DNA of 64,000 nt, from the NCBI GenBank assembly GCA_937997345.1, contig CALKTD010000010.1, forward strand, positions 1 to 64,000. The letters run 5' to 3'. Every line of letters begins with the position of its first letter. Positions within the stretch are counted from its first letter, which is position 1. The notes under the pieces are model-generated. The model saw only the letters and a list, made by a program, of their open reading frames with translations, had not been told where the DNA came from and did not search any database. Below, in pieces: positions 53,642-63,154 of this stretch. Made by a program: the position numbers and the translations under genes. This DNA comes from an uncultured Atopobium sp. (GTDB lineage: Bacteria > Actinomycetota > Coriobacteriia > Coriobacteriales > Atopobiaceae).

Positions 53642-55023
53642 TGGATCAAAAGCATCAAAACTTCTCCGATTCTGCTCAAAAATGGAAACAACGTGGCTTA
53701 ATGGTGTGGACAATCATTGGTCTGGCCGCATTGTTTGCAATTGCACTGTATGTCCTTGGCATCCTGGGACAGGCTGTTGAGCTGCTCGCCATTGGCGCAA
53801 TTGTTGCGTTTGTCTGTAGCCCTGTTACCAATTGGCTTGAAGACAGGGGAGTGCCTCGTGGCATTTCCGCTCTTATCGCGCTTGTTCTTACGCTCATTGT
53901 GCTGGTAGGATTTCTTATCCTCATTGCTCAACCGTTGGTGCTTGAACTTACTACGCTGCTGAAAAATGCTCCTTTGTATGCAAGCCAAATTGGATCTATG
54001 GCAAGGGAGTTTTGGCAGAACTTTGACACTCAAAGTAACCCTGCTGTTAGACAGACAGTAGAACTTGCAATTGAACAGGCATCAAGTATTGGAATATCAG
54101 TTGCTTCTGGTATTTTGAGTTGGCTTTCCACATCTGCTTTAGGCAACATCTCTTCTATGGCAAACCAACTCATGGTCTTCTTCTTAGGCCTAGTGCTTGC
54201 CTATTGGTTGGCTAAAGATTATCCAGTTATTGTTCGTGAGATGGCTATTATTGCTGGTCCTCAAAAAGAGAATGAGTTCAGACTTATTCTTGCAATCTTA
54301 AGTAGATCTACCAGTGGATATATGCGAGGCACTATCATTACCTCTGCGGTTAATGGCATTCTTGTGTACTTTGGGTGTCTGATTTTAGGCAACCCTTATG
54401 CCGCTCTTATTGGCATGGTTACAGGAATCTTCCATATTATTCCTGTAGTTGGACCGGTTTTCTCGGCAGGTATTGCTCTTATTTTGAGCATCCTGGTAGA
54501 CCCTGTCATGACCGTATGGACTATCGTTATCTTGATGGTTGCACAAAACGTTGTTGATAACGTGCTTTCACCTTTGGTTATGGCAACTAGCGTTAAAGTT
54601 CACCCAGGTCTTTCGCTCGTTGGTATTGTCATTGGCAGCGCTCTTGGCGGAGTAGTTGGAACTATTCTTGCCATACCTTTGACAGCAGCACTGAGGGGCA
54701 TCTTTGTGTACTTCTTTGAGAAGTATTCGGGCAGACAGATCGTCTCGCCAAATGGCGCGCTTTTTAACTCGACGCAGTATGTGGATGAGTCTGGCGCTAT
54801 TCTGCCAGAGTATGATGCCCTAGATGACCCAAAGTTCTTTGAGGAGTCGCGTCTTGTTGATCAAGACACTACAGCTCATGTGCGCAGCAAGTCTTCAGCT
54901 CCCGCACCCAAGATTCTTGGTCATGATTTTTCTCAGTTACTTTTTAGGAATACTCAAGAAGTTACTAAGGAACCAGATAAACCATCGTCAGATGCGGTAG
55001 ACTCAGACAGTACAAAAGAGTAG
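53641..55023 (+). CDS. AI-2E family transporter (PerM-like)
   Basis: A 460-residue membrane protein with about eight membrane segments (roughly residues 20-370). Marks include VTNWLEDRGVPRGISALIAL near residue 65 and the conserved GIFHIIPVVGPVFSAGIAL near 262. The family ranges from proposed autoinducer-2 exporters to Na+/H+ antiporters, so substrate is open. A polar C-terminal tail of about 90 residues follows. The ATG overlaps the sigma factor stop codon (TAATG), suggesting the same operon. Confidence 0.87.
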   Translation: MDQKHQNFSDSAQKWKQRGLMVWTIIGLAALFAIALYVLGILGQAVELLAIGAIVAFVCSPVTNWLEDRGVPRGISALIALVLTLIVLVGFLILIAQPLVLELTTLLKNAPLYASQIGSMAREFWQNFDTQSNPAVRQTVELAIEQASSIGISVASGILSWLSTSALGNISSMANQLMVFFLGLVLAYWLAKDYPVIVREMAIIAGPQKENEFRLILAILSRSTSGYMRGTIITSAVNGILVYFGCLILGNPYAALIGMVTGIFHIIPVVGPVFSAGIALILSILVDPVMTVWTIVILMVAQNVVDNVLSPLVMATSVKVHPGLSLVGIVIGSALGGVVGTILAIPLTAALRGIFVYFFEKYSGRQIVSPNGALFNSTQYVDESGAILPEYDALDDPKFFEESRLVDQDTTAHVRSKSSAPAPKILGHDFSQLLFRNTQEVTKEPDKPSSDAVDSDSTKE

Positions 55024-55048
55024 TTATTTGAATACGGAGAAGTACTTT

Positions 55049-57694
55049 ATGGCTGACTATAAAACAATGACAACAGCAGAGATTCGCGAGGACTTCCTAA
55101 GCTTCTTTGAGAGCAAGGGTTGCAAGCGCTATCCTTCTTCATCTCTGGTGCCTTCTGATCCTTCGCTGCTTCTTGCTAATGCTGGCATGAACCAGTTCAA
55201 GGAATATTACCAGGGCATCAAGACTATGAAGGAGATTGGCGCAACTTCCTGCCAGAAGTGCCTTCGTACTAACGATATTGACAACATTGGTGACTCACGC
55301 CACCTCTCATTCTTTGAGATGCTGGGTAACTTCTCCTTTGGTGGTTACACCAAGCGCGATGCATGCACCTGGGCAATGGAGTTTATTTCTTCTCCAGAGC
55401 ACCTTGGTCTGCCACTTGATCGCCTGTACTTTACTGTTTTTACTGACGACGATGAGGCAATTGAGATCTGGAAGTCTCTTGGCGTAGCAGAAGATCACAT
55501 CACCCGTCTGGGTGAGGAGGACAACTTCTGGGCAGCTGGTCCAACTGGTCCTTGTGGTCCTTGCTCTGAGATTTACTTTGACCAGGGTCCTGAGTTTGAG
55601 GGAGAAGCTCCTGGAGACGACGGTGACCGTTACCTTGAGTTCTGGAACCTCGTCTTTACTCAGTTTGACCGCCAGGAAGATGGTTCTCTGCCTGAGCTTC
55701 CTCATCGCAACATCGATACCGGCATGGGCCTTGAGCGTATCGCAGCTATCATGCAGCATGAGGGCACCAACTACGAGGGTGACATCATGCGTACCCTCAT
55801 CTCTTTGGGCGAGAAACTCTCTGGTAAGAAGTATCACTCAACTGATGAGATTGACCGCAGTCTGCGTATCCTTGCAGACCACTCTCGTGCAGTTACCTTT
55901 ATGATTGGTGACGGCATTCTCCCTGGTAACGAGGGTAGAAGCTACATTCTTCGCCGCCTGCTCCGTCGCGCTGTCTACCACGGCCGCTTACTGGGCATTC
56001 AGGGCACCTTCATGGCAGAGTATGCACATGAGGTTGCTGTGCTACTTGGCGCAGAATACCCAGAGCTTGTCGAGAAGAGCGCTCTTATCGACGGCATTCT
56101 GACTGCAGAAGAGGAGCGCTTTGGCGCTACGCTTGACGCAGGTGAGTCTAAACTCACTGCAGAGCTTGAGCAGCTAGAGGATGGCGCACAGCTTTCCGGT
56201 GAGGTTGCATTCCTTCTGCACGATACCTACGGATTCCCTATTGATCTTACTCGTGAGATTGCTGTAAATGCAGGTCACGTTGTTGACATGGACGCCTTTG
56301 ATGCTGCAATGACTGAGCAGCGTGAGCGCGCTCGTAAGTCTGCTAACCGCGATGCCTGGGGTAACGCTCAGAGCATTTGGGTTGCACTCTCTGACCGCCT
56401 TGATGAGACCGTCTTTGACGGCTATGACAACAACGAGCTCTCTGGCGTTCGTGTTGTTGCTCTTGTTCAGGATGGACAGGAGGTTGAGTCCGCTTCTGCT
56501 GGCTCTGAGGTTGAGGTTGTACTTGACCGCACGCCTTTCTATGCAGAGATGGGCGGCCAGGTTGGTGATACCGGCAAGCTGACAGCTGCTGGTCTCTACG
56601 TTCACGTTACTGATACCAAGCACCGTGACGGCGGCCTTGAGTCCCACGTTGGCGTGGTAGAGGAGGGCACCATCTCTGTTGGTGACTCTGTCACCGCAAC
56701 TATCGACGCTGGTCGTCGTGAGCTAATACGCCGCAACCACACGGCAACTCACCTGCTTGACGCTGCACTTAAGAAAGTTTTGGGTGACCACGTGAACCAG
56801 GCTGGTTCTCTTGTTGCTCCAGATCGTATGCGCTTTGACTTTACGCACTTTGAGGCTCTTACCAAAGATGAGCTTGATCGCATTGAGGGCATGGTAAACG
56901 CAGAGATTTTTGCCGCTAAGCCTGTTGTTACTCAGATTATGAGCATTGAGGATGCAAAGGCCGCTGGTGCTGTTGCACTCTTTGGCGAGAAGTACGGTGA
57001 TGTCGTACGCGTTGTCTCTGCTGGTGCAGAAGACACTCCATTCTCTCGTGAGCTCTGCGGTGGTACCCATGCACGTAACACTGCAGACCTTGGCCTCTTC
57101 AAGATTATTTCTGAGAGCTCCGTTGGTTCTAACTCAAGGCGTATTGAGGCTGTAACTTCTATGGGCGCTATCGAGTACGTTGATGAGCGCCTGGCTCAAC
57201 TTGATGAGGTTGCCGCAGCTCTGAAGGTTCGTCCTTCTGCTGTTGCAGACCGCGTTGAGCAGCTGCAGCAAGATCTTCGCACTGCAAACCATAAGCTTGA
57301 GGCCGCTCTTACCGGAGCAGGCAGCAACCAGGTAGCAGAAGCACTTAAGTCTGCTGTTCAGCTTAATGGCTATAGCTGCGTAATTGCTAAGCTTGAGGGC
57401 CTTTCTGGCAAAGAGCTCCGCTCCGCATGGGACGGTATCCGCGATGCATCTGACGGCCAGCCTGTTGCTTGCGTCATTGCATCCGCAACCGCTGACGGTA
57501 AGGTTTCCCTGCTTGCAGGTGCCACTGATTCTGCAGTTGTAGCGGGTTTCTCGGCAGGAGACATTGTAAAAGAGATTGCAGAGCTTGTTGGTGGCCGTGG
57601 TGGCGGTAAGCCAGCAATGGCGCAGGCAGGTGGCTCAAATGCTGCAGGAATTGATGATGCGCTTGAAGCTGCAAAAACAAAGCTTGGTGCTTAG
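55049..57694 (+). CDS. alaS: Alanyl-tRNA synthetase
   Basis: An 881-residue class II synthetase with the full domain set: catalytic core (LANAGMNQFKEYY, then RHLSFFEMLGNFSFG), tRNA recognition helices, the editing domain with the zinc-type motifs NHTATHLL near residue 565 and CGGTHARNT near 670, and the C-terminal C-Ala domain with GGRGGGKPAMAQAGG. It charges tRNA-Ala and removes misacylated Ser or Gly. ATG 55049 follows CGGAGAAG. It begins a translationally compact series with ruvX and mltG. Confidence 0.96.
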   Translation: MADYKTMTTAEIREDFLSFFESKGCKRYPSSSLVPSDPSLLLANAGMNQFKEYYQGIKTMKEIGATSCQKCLRTNDIDNIGDSRHLSFFEMLGNFSFGGYTKRDACTWAMEFISSPEHLGLPLDRLYFTVFTDDDEAIEIWKSLGVAEDHITRLGEEDNFWAAGPTGPCGPCSEIYFDQGPEFEGEAPGDDGDRYLEFWNLVFTQFDRQEDGSLPELPHRNIDTGMGLERIAAIMQHEGTNYEGDIMRTLISLGEKLSGKKYHSTDEIDRSLRILADHSRAVTFMIGDGILPGNEGRSYILRRLLRRAVYHGRLLGIQGTFMAEYAHEVAVLLGAEYPELVEKSALIDGILTAEEERFGATLDAGESKLTAELEQLEDGAQLSGEVAFLLHDTYGFPIDLTREIAVNAGHVVDMDAFDAAMTEQRERARKSANRDAWGNAQSIWVALSDRLDETVFDGYDNNELSGVRVVALVQDGQEVESASAGSEVEVVLDRTPFYAEMGGQVGDTGKLTAAGLYVHVTDTKHRDGGLESHVGVVEEGTISVGDSVTATIDAGRRELIRRNHTATHLLDAALKKVLGDHVNQAGSLVAPDRMRFDFTHFEALTKDELDRIEGMVNAEIFAAKPVVTQIMSIEDAKAAGAVALFGEKYGDVVRVVSAGAEDTPFSRELCGGTHARNTADLGLFKIISESSVGSNSRRIEAVTSMGAIEYVDERLAQLDEVAAALKVRPSAVADRVEQLQQDLRTANHKLEAALTGAGSNQVAEALKSAVQLNGYSCVIAKLEGLSGKELRSAWDGIRDASDGQPVACVIASATADGKVSLLAGATDSAVVAGFSAGDIVKEIAELVGGRGGGKPAMAQAGGSNAAGIDDALEAAKTKLGA

Positions 57695-57697
57695 CGT

Positions 57698-58120
57698 TTG
57701 CGCGTTTTAGCTCTAGATATTGGTGAAGTTCGCATCGGGGTTGCTGTAAGTGACCCCGATGGTGCTATTGCGTCACCTGTTTGTGTGCTACCTGCGCAAG
57801 AAGTGCTCTCACATGCACGTACGTTTAAAGCTGTGCTTGAAGATTGGGAGCCAGAGCTGCTTTTGTGCGGTCGTCCTAAAACGCTCGCCGGCGAAGATGG
57901 ACCACAGGCCCAAAAAATTACCGCTCAAGCTGAGCAAATTGCGAAGAACTGCCAACTTCCATTAGAATTTACAGACGAAAGGCTTTCTTCTGCGGAAGCA
58001 AAGAAGATTCTTCGAGCGCAAGGTTTATCTGAGAAAGCCATGCGTGGAAAAGTTGACATGGTTGCAGCTTCGCTCTTTTTGCAATCATGGCTTGATGCAC
58101 AGATGAATAAGGGAGACTAA
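57698..58120 (+). CDS. ruvX: Putative pre-16S rRNA nuclease / RuvX (YqgF)
   Basis: A 140-residue RNase H-fold protein. LALDIGEVRIGVAVSD at the start, LCGRPKTLAGEDGPQA near 57 and DERLSSAEA near 92 hold the acidic catalytic residues. The family processes the 16S rRNA 5' end and was first named a Holliday junction resolvase. Start TTG 57698 lies three bases after the alaS stop; alaS-ruvX-mltG is a common bacterial order. Confidence 0.92.
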   Translation: MRVLALDIGEVRIGVAVSDPDGAIASPVCVLPAQEVLSHARTFKAVLEDWEPELLLCGRPKTLAGEDGPQAQKITAQAEQIAKNCQLPLEFTDERLSSAEAKKILRAQGLSEKAMRGKVDMVAASLFLQSWLDAQMNKGD

Positions 58121-59431
58121 ATGCCCACCCTATCCAATGGTTCTTCTCCGCGTCGTCAGGGCGCACATTTTTCTTCTCCTGTTCCAGAGGGACAGGCTCA
58201 GGAAGAGCAGACTCAGCAGGAACAGATCACGCAGCCTTCAGTTGAGGCTACAGGATCGCTGCCTGCACTTACCGGTGGCAAGCTTTCTTCAAGAAGCGCT
58301 CAAGTCACTCATATGGCAAAGAACAAGCAGGTAAAGCATAGAGATAAGAAGGCTTCAAAGCGTTCTCGTATTTTTGCGGCGCTTATCGCTTTTATCATGG
58401 TTGCAGCCCTTGGCATCTTTGTATGGAAAGTGGCGCTTCCAGAGCTTTCTCGTGCTAATTCCGATACGCAAGAAATTACCGCAGGTCAGCAAGTTACCAT
58501 TACTATTCCAGATGGTGCTGGTGCGCAGGAAGTCGCAAAGATTCTTTTTGAGAACAAGATTATTGCAACTAAGAGCGAGTTCTTAAACCAGGTAAAGCGT
58601 CAGGATGCTGAGCAGAAAATCAAGAGTGGTATCTATGTTATTACCACTGGTACCAAGCCAGCAGACATCGTTCATCTGCTTATTTCTGGCCCTAATGCTC
58701 CTGGTAGTGGCTTTGTCGTACCAGAAGGTTATACCGTTTCTCAGGTTGCGGATTTGGTTCAGGACTACTTTGGTATTTCTCGCGATGATTTCTTGAATCA
58801 GGCAAAAGCATCCAATTATGTTGCCGACTATCCGTTCCTTGCAGGTGCGGTAGATGCTAATGATTCTCTTGAGGGCTACTTGTTCCCCAAGACCTATACC
58901 TTTACAGAAAGCAATGTAACCGCTGATACGGTCATCCGTGCCATGCTTGATCAGTTTAAGACAGAGACAGCTGATCTTAACCTTGATGCCGCTCGCATTA
59001 CGCTCAACAAGCGTTACAACTTGAATCTTACTAACGAGCAAATCATTATCATGGCATCGATTATTGAGCGAGAAGCCCTAACTGACGATGATCGTCCTAA
59101 GGTTGCTTCTGTCTTCTATAACCGTCTGTACGACGATATGTACCTGCAAAGTGATGCAACTCTTGCTTATTCTTTGGGTAGAGAAGCAACTGCAGATGAC
59201 CTGAGCACTATGACATCTGACCCTTACAACACCTATGCGTTTAAGGGACTTACACCAACGCCTATTTGCTCCCCAGGTTATGCCTCTATTAAGGCGGCTA
59301 TGGATCCAGCTGCAACCAATTATTACTACTTCTGGATTACCTCGGATGAGCACGTCTTCTCAGAGACGTATGACGAGCATCAGCAAGCTATCGAAAACGC
59401 ACGCGAGCGTGAAGCCGCAAGCAAGCAATAG
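58121..59431 (+). CDS. mltG: Endolytic murein transglycosylase MltG
   Basis: A 436-residue cell-wall enzyme. About 85 polar cytoplasmic residues, Gln- and Ser-rich, precede one membrane helix (FAALIAFIMVAALGIFVW). Outside comes a LysM-like domain (TIPDGAGAQEVAKILFENKI) and the YceG domain, with the catalytic glutamate in MASIIEREALTDDD near residue 315 and the end motif PTPICSPGYASIKAAMDP. MltG cuts nascent glycan strands and sets their length. The ATG follows the ruvX stop directly. Confidence 0.94.
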   Translation: MPTLSNGSSPRRQGAHFSSPVPEGQAQEEQTQQEQITQPSVEATGSLPALTGGKLSSRSAQVTHMAKNKQVKHRDKKASKRSRIFAALIAFIMVAALGIFVWKVALPELSRANSDTQEITAGQQVTITIPDGAGAQEVAKILFENKIIATKSEFLNQVKRQDAEQKIKSGIYVITTGTKPADIVHLLISGPNAPGSGFVVPEGYTVSQVADLVQDYFGISRDDFLNQAKASNYVADYPFLAGAVDANDSLEGYLFPKTYTFTESNVTADTVIRAMLDQFKTETADLNLDAARITLNKRYNLNLTNEQIIIMASIIEREALTDDDRPKVASVFYNRLYDDMYLQSDATLAYSLGREATADDLSTMTSDPYNTYAFKGLTPTPICSPGYASIKAAMDPAATNYYYFWITSDEHVFSETYDEHQQAIENAREREAASKQ

Positions 59432-59441
59432 TTGGTGTGGC

Positions 59442-59939
59442 ATGAGTTTGACCAAAGCAACACAATACGTTTCTGCTGTTGAATACATCTCAATAGAGGA
59501 TTTGGTTCAGCAGGGGATTAAACTTGTGCTCTTAGATCGCGATAATACCTGTGTGCCCCGAGACACCAAGATGGTGCCGCCAGAGATTTCTGCTTGGTTT
59601 GAGAAGGCTCATGCGGCTGGATTAACGCTCTGCCTCATCTCCAATAACATTCACCTCAATGAGGTCCAGCGTAGCGCTCACGAGCTGGGAATTGAAGGAG
59701 AGGGCTTTGCGTGTAAGCCGCTTCCTCGCGCGCTAACTGCTGCTATGAAGCGTTTCTCGGCAACTAAAGAGCAAACTGTGATGGTGGGAGACCAGATTTT
59801 TACTGATGTTATTGCAGGTAATTTGGCTGGTGTTTCAACTATTTTGGTAAAGCCGCAGTCCAATGAGGATCTTTGGTACACCAATATCATTCGTCACGTA
59901 GAGCGCCGCATTTTAAAAAATGTAACTTTTACGTCATAA
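59442..59939 (+). CDS. YqeG-family HAD-IIIA phosphatase
   Basis: A 165-residue HAD phosphatase of the YqeG type: motif I LLDRDNTCVPRD near residue 30, motif II LISNNIH near 65, and the end motif VMVGDQIFTDVIAGN near 112. Relatives act on phosphatidylglycerophosphate or are of unknown substrate. ATG 59442 is 10 bases after mltG; the frame extends upstream only inside mltG. The gene often lies near aroE/aroK-type genes, as here. Confidence 0.87.
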   Translation: MSLTKATQYVSAVEYISIEDLVQQGIKLVLLDRDNTCVPRDTKMVPPEISAWFEKAHAAGLTLCLISNNIHLNEVQRSAHELGIEGEGFACKPLPRALTAAMKRFSATKEQTVMVGDQIFTDVIAGNLAGVSTILVKPQSNEDLWYTNIIRHVERRILKNVTFTS

Positions 59940-60003
59940 CAAGACGGCTTTAGTTTACTTACTCCAACTCGATGATAGAATCATCTTGAAAGGCTGGAGG
60001 AGT

Positions 60004-60552
60004 ATGGAGCTTCGCGATTCAAGATACGTTGTACATGAGGGCTGTGATCATATCTTTTTTGTAGGCTTTCTGGGTGCCGGAAAGTCTACACTCGCACGTA
60101 ATTTGGGCGAGCTGTTTCACCGTCGTTATGTTGACACCGATCGCCTAGCAGAGCGTATAGCAGGTAAATCACTGGCAGAAATCTACGAAGATGACGGTGA
60201 AGAGCTTTTTAGGCAGGCAGAAACTGAGGTTTTGCACATGCTTAAGTCTAAGAAGTCACTGCTCGTAAGCTGTGGCGGTGGAATTGTCGAGAAGGACGTC
60301 AATCTTGCGCTTATGCGTGAGATGGGAGTCATTGTGTTTCTCGACGGCGATCTTTCTGACTCGCTTCGTCAAATTCAGCGCACGGATAGGCGCCCTGATC
60401 TGGGAAGCTTTGAAAACGCTACTCAGCTTTATAGACGCCTGCGCCCGCGTTATGAGGCCGCTGCTGATATTACTATTGATATTCGTGAGAAAACATTTGA
60501 GCAGGTAGCCATTGAATCTGGCAAGCTGCTTTGGGAAAGAGGTCTTCTATGA
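60004..60552 (+). CDS. aroK: Shikimate kinase AroK
   Basis: A 182-residue kinase that phosphorylates shikimate in aromatic amino-acid synthesis. Walker A FLGAGKSTLARNLG near residue 22, shikimate-binding DTDRLAERIAG near 45, FRQAE near 72, SCGGGIV near 90 and the lid/adenine-binding RRPDL and LYRRLRPRYE near 125-145 are all present, so this enzyme looks functional. GGAGGAG precedes ATG 60004. It overlaps the next gene by 4 bases (ATGA). That gene is a degenerate AroB, so whether the pathway runs is in question. Confidence 0.92.
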   Translation: MELRDSRYVVHEGCDHIFFVGFLGAGKSTLARNLGELFHRRYVDTDRLAERIAGKSLAEIYEDDGEELFRQAETEVLHMLKSKKSLLVSCGGGIVEKDVNLALMREMGVIVFLDGDLSDSLRQIQRTDRRPDLGSFENATQLYRRLRPRYEAAADITIDIREKTFEQVAIESGKLLWERGLL

Positions 60553-61685
60553 GTGACAATGTTCAGGCTGAGCTTGAAGAGGAATTGCCACCTGTTCAGA
60601 TTAAACAGTGGGTTTCTATTCCTGGTGGCTCTATTGCACTTCGTTCTGGTGCGGGCGTTCTTTCAAACTTTGGTACTGAGCTCAGAACCGCAGTGGGAAG
60701 ACCCCATCGCTGTGCTTTTCTTGTCAGCAATCAGGCAGACGAAGACCTTGCTGAGCTTCTGAGTAGAGACCTCACCACCATTGGTTTTCTCGTCACACGT
60801 GTAGATGTAGAAGATGGTAAGGCTGCAACTACCGTGGCAACTGAGGCACAGGTATTGTCTGCTCTGGCAGACATGCACCTGACAGCTGATGATCTGGTAG
60901 TTGCCGTGGGACACGAGGGCGTCATTTCTCTTGCTAACCACGTGGCAAACAAGTGGTGTGGGGGAGTTTCCCTTGCTACTGTTCCACTTGATTTAGCAGC
61001 AGTTATTGTCTCGTCTATTACTCCTCGCGCGCTTGATACTGACGCTGAACATCAGCGCCTTGTTACCACTAAGCCTTGTGCTCGTTTCTGCTTTGCAGAT
61101 CTTGAGGTCATGGATCTCTGCGATGACAACGCTAAGGTTGCCCAGGTATGTATGGTTGCAACGGCTATGTCTGATAACGAGGCGGAGTTTGGCCGCATTT
61201 GGGATAGAGCAGATAACCTCTCCTCTGGAGTTGCCGATATAGTTGCAGAGCAGCTGGCAGAGTCTACTAAGACCCGTGGCCGCCTCTCTGATTCTTCCGC
61301 TATTGCTATTCAGCAGTCTGTTCCTTACGGTTGGGTTTTTGTGGAGGCACTTCGCCCGCTCATCCCAGCTGATCAGCCTCTTTCTGCACTTTATGCAGAC
61401 GCACTGCGTTTCTCGGCAAGAATTGCAGTAGCTAAAGAAGCGCTTTCTTTTGACGATATGCTTGCCCAAGACGAGATTCTTGAGCGCTTGAATATTGGCT
61501 TTGTTACCTGTGACATTACTTCTGAGCAGCTTATCGAAGCGCTCAAACAGGAATGTTTCCGTTCTACTAATCGTTTTATGTTACCGATTCCAATGTCTAT
61601 TGGAAGGGTAAGATTAGCTTCGGTCGACGAGGAACTTCTCGCCGAACATGCCCGCGCATGGTGTGAGGCTCACGCTTCGCATTAA
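60549..61685 (+). CDS. Degenerate 3-dehydroquinate synthase-like protein (AroB homologue)
   Basis: A 378-residue protein aligning with AroB over its length but without active-site motifs. The NAD-binding GGG-x-x-GDxxGF is GHEGVISLAN (121-130). The DSSVGGK run is VSSITPR (154-160), losing the Asp and Lys. The metal-binding GHTxGHAxE is PYGWVFVEA (about 259-267), and HGExVxxGM is YADALRFSA (282-290). NAD use, zinc binding and catalysis are therefore unlikely. Position and overlap with aroK match normal aroK-aroB synteny, so it descends from aroB in place rather than by import. Frame and length are intact, so some function is probably kept. Confidence 0.8.
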   Translation: MSDNVQAELEEELPPVQIKQWVSIPGGSIALRSGAGVLSNFGTELRTAVGRPHRCAFLVSNQADEDLAELLSRDLTTIGFLVTRVDVEDGKAATTVATEAQVLSALADMHLTADDLVVAVGHEGVISLANHVANKWCGGVSLATVPLDLAAVIVSSITPRALDTDAEHQRLVTTKPCARFCFADLEVMDLCDDNAKVAQVCMVATAMSDNEAEFGRIWDRADNLSSGVADIVAEQLAESTKTRGRLSDSSAIAIQQSVPYGWVFVEALRPLIPADQPLSALYADALRFSARIAVAKEALSFDDMLAQDEILERLNIGFVTCDITSEQLIEALKQECFRSTNRFMLPIPMSIGRVRLASVDEELLAEHARAWCEAHASH

Positions 61686-61776
61686 AGTGCCGCATCTTGC
61701 AGTAAGGAGCCTGTTTGCTGAGGCGACTCCACAAGGTGCAACTCTTTGTTGTAAACATCTCGAGAAGGGATTTGAA

Positions 61777-62901
61777 ATGGCAGATTTACAGGCAGCAGCA
61801 AAGCGCGTTGCGCGCTTTCGCGAGGTAATGGCTCAGAGGGGTTACGACGCTGTTGTTCTACGTCACAACCCAGACCTTCGTTGGTTGACTGACGCTGAGC
61901 GTACCTTTGACTTTGAGCAGGCACATACTGCATTTATTACGCAGGATGAGCTCTTCATGCACACTGACTCTCGTTACTACAACACATTCCTGGAGCGCCT
62001 TGGTGCTGATTCTCCATGGAAGTTTGACCAGGAAGTCACTACTCCTACCGAGTGGGTTGCCGCTCATATTGCTGAGGCTCGTGCTCGCGTAGTTGCTATT
62101 GAGGACACCGTTGATCTTGCGTTCTTTGATGGTCTTGAGCAGGCATTGCGTGATCGTTCTGTTGCTGCTTTGCTTCCACGCATGCATGGTGATATTGCTG
62201 AGCTGCGTATTGTTAAAGACCCAGCTGAGATTGAGCTTATGAAGCACGCTCAGTCAATTACTGACAAGGCGTTCCTCCACATCTGCGAGTACATTAAGCC
62301 AGGTCTCACTGAGCAGCAAATCCGCGCAGAGCTTGAGAACTACATGCTCTCCAACGGTGCCGATGCTCTCTCCTTCGACTCTATTATTGCTTCTGGTCCT
62401 AATGGTGCTAATCCTCACGCACAGCCAGGTGAGCGCGTAGTTCAGACAGGCGACATGATTGTTATGGACTATGGCGCAGGTTATCTGGATTACCACTCAG
62501 ATATGACCCGTACTGTTGTTGTTGGCGCACCTTCCGAGGAGCAGCAGCACGTCTTTGACGTTGTCCGCAAGGCAAATGAAACTTGCGCAGCAGCTATTCA
62601 TGCAGGTGTAACTGGTTCTGATATTCATAACCTTGCAGTTAAGGTTATCTCTGAGGCTGGCTACGGTGAGTACTTTGGCCACGGCCTTGGCCACGGTGTT
62701 GGCGTTGAGATTCACGAGCGTCCATTCTTCAACCCTCGCTGGAACAAGGTTATTGCAGCAGGTTCTGTTGTTACCGATGAGCCTGGCATTTACCTGCCTG
62801 GTAAGTTTGGTATTCGCCTTGAGGACTTTGGCGTTGTTACTGAGGACGGCTACGATGTCTTTACTCAGTCCACACACGACCTTGTGTCTGTTGGCTGCTA
62901 A
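61777..62901 (+). CDS. pepQ: M24B metallopeptidase (Xaa-Pro aminopeptidase/dipeptidase type)
   Basis: A 374-residue peptidase with a creatinase-like N-terminal domain and a pita-bread catalytic domain. The five metal ligands are visible: the two Asp in VMDYGAGYLDYHSDMTRT near residue 230, His in GHGLGHGVGVEIHE near 305, and Glu in DEPGIYLP and GIRLEDFG near 338 and 350. It cuts peptides next to proline. ATG 61777 follows AAGGGA. The position after aroK-aroB matches the usual aro-pepQ-efp order; efp is not in this window. Confidence 0.93.
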   Translation: MADLQAAAKRVARFREVMAQRGYDAVVLRHNPDLRWLTDAERTFDFEQAHTAFITQDELFMHTDSRYYNTFLERLGADSPWKFDQEVTTPTEWVAAHIAEARARVVAIEDTVDLAFFDGLEQALRDRSVAALLPRMHGDIAELRIVKDPAEIELMKHAQSITDKAFLHICEYIKPGLTEQQIRAELENYMLSNGADALSFDSIIASGPNGANPHAQPGERVVQTGDMIVMDYGAGYLDYHSDMTRTVVVGAPSEEQQHVFDVVRKANETCAAAIHAGVTGSDIHNLAVKVISEAGYGEYFGHGLGHGVGVEIHERPFFNPRWNKVIAAGSVVTDEPGIYLPGKFGIRLEDFGVVTEDGYDVFTQSTHDLVSVGC

Positions 62902-62929
62902 GCAATAACCTACTCACATGAGAATTTTT

Positions 62930-62962
62930 ACGGCCAGAAGCTTTTGCTTCTGGTCGTTTTTT
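62930..62962 (+). terminator. Terminator of the M24 peptidase gene
   Basis: A 12-bp stem ACGGCCAGAAGC / GCTTCTGGTCGT with one wobble pair, TTTT loop and T-run, 28 bases past the stop codon. Confidence 0.9.
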
Positions 62963-62977
62963 GTGCTTCCTAAAATC

Positions 62978-63005
62978 TTTTGGCGAGAAGATCTTCTCGC
63001 CCTAA
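62978..63005. terminator. Palindrome of two octamer repeats after the peptidase gene
   Basis: TTTTGGCGAGAAG and CTTCTCGCCCTAAAA flank AT: a 20-bp perfect palindrome at 62982-63001 made of GGCGAGAA and TTCTCGCC four bases apart, extended by T and A runs with one unpaired base. It lies 20 bases behind a good terminator, so it is an extra structure, probably a second terminator or a processing site. Confidence 0.6.
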
Positions 63006-63154
63006 AAGAACTGCTGGCAAATAAAAATAAAAAGAATTGGATTAATGAAGGCACGCCTCAGACATATGTAATAAAATCAGAAAAGTAATTGTTATTTTCA
63101 TTGTTATGTTTACAGTTTTATTTGTTTTATTAGGCGGAGAAGAAGGAGGTAGAA

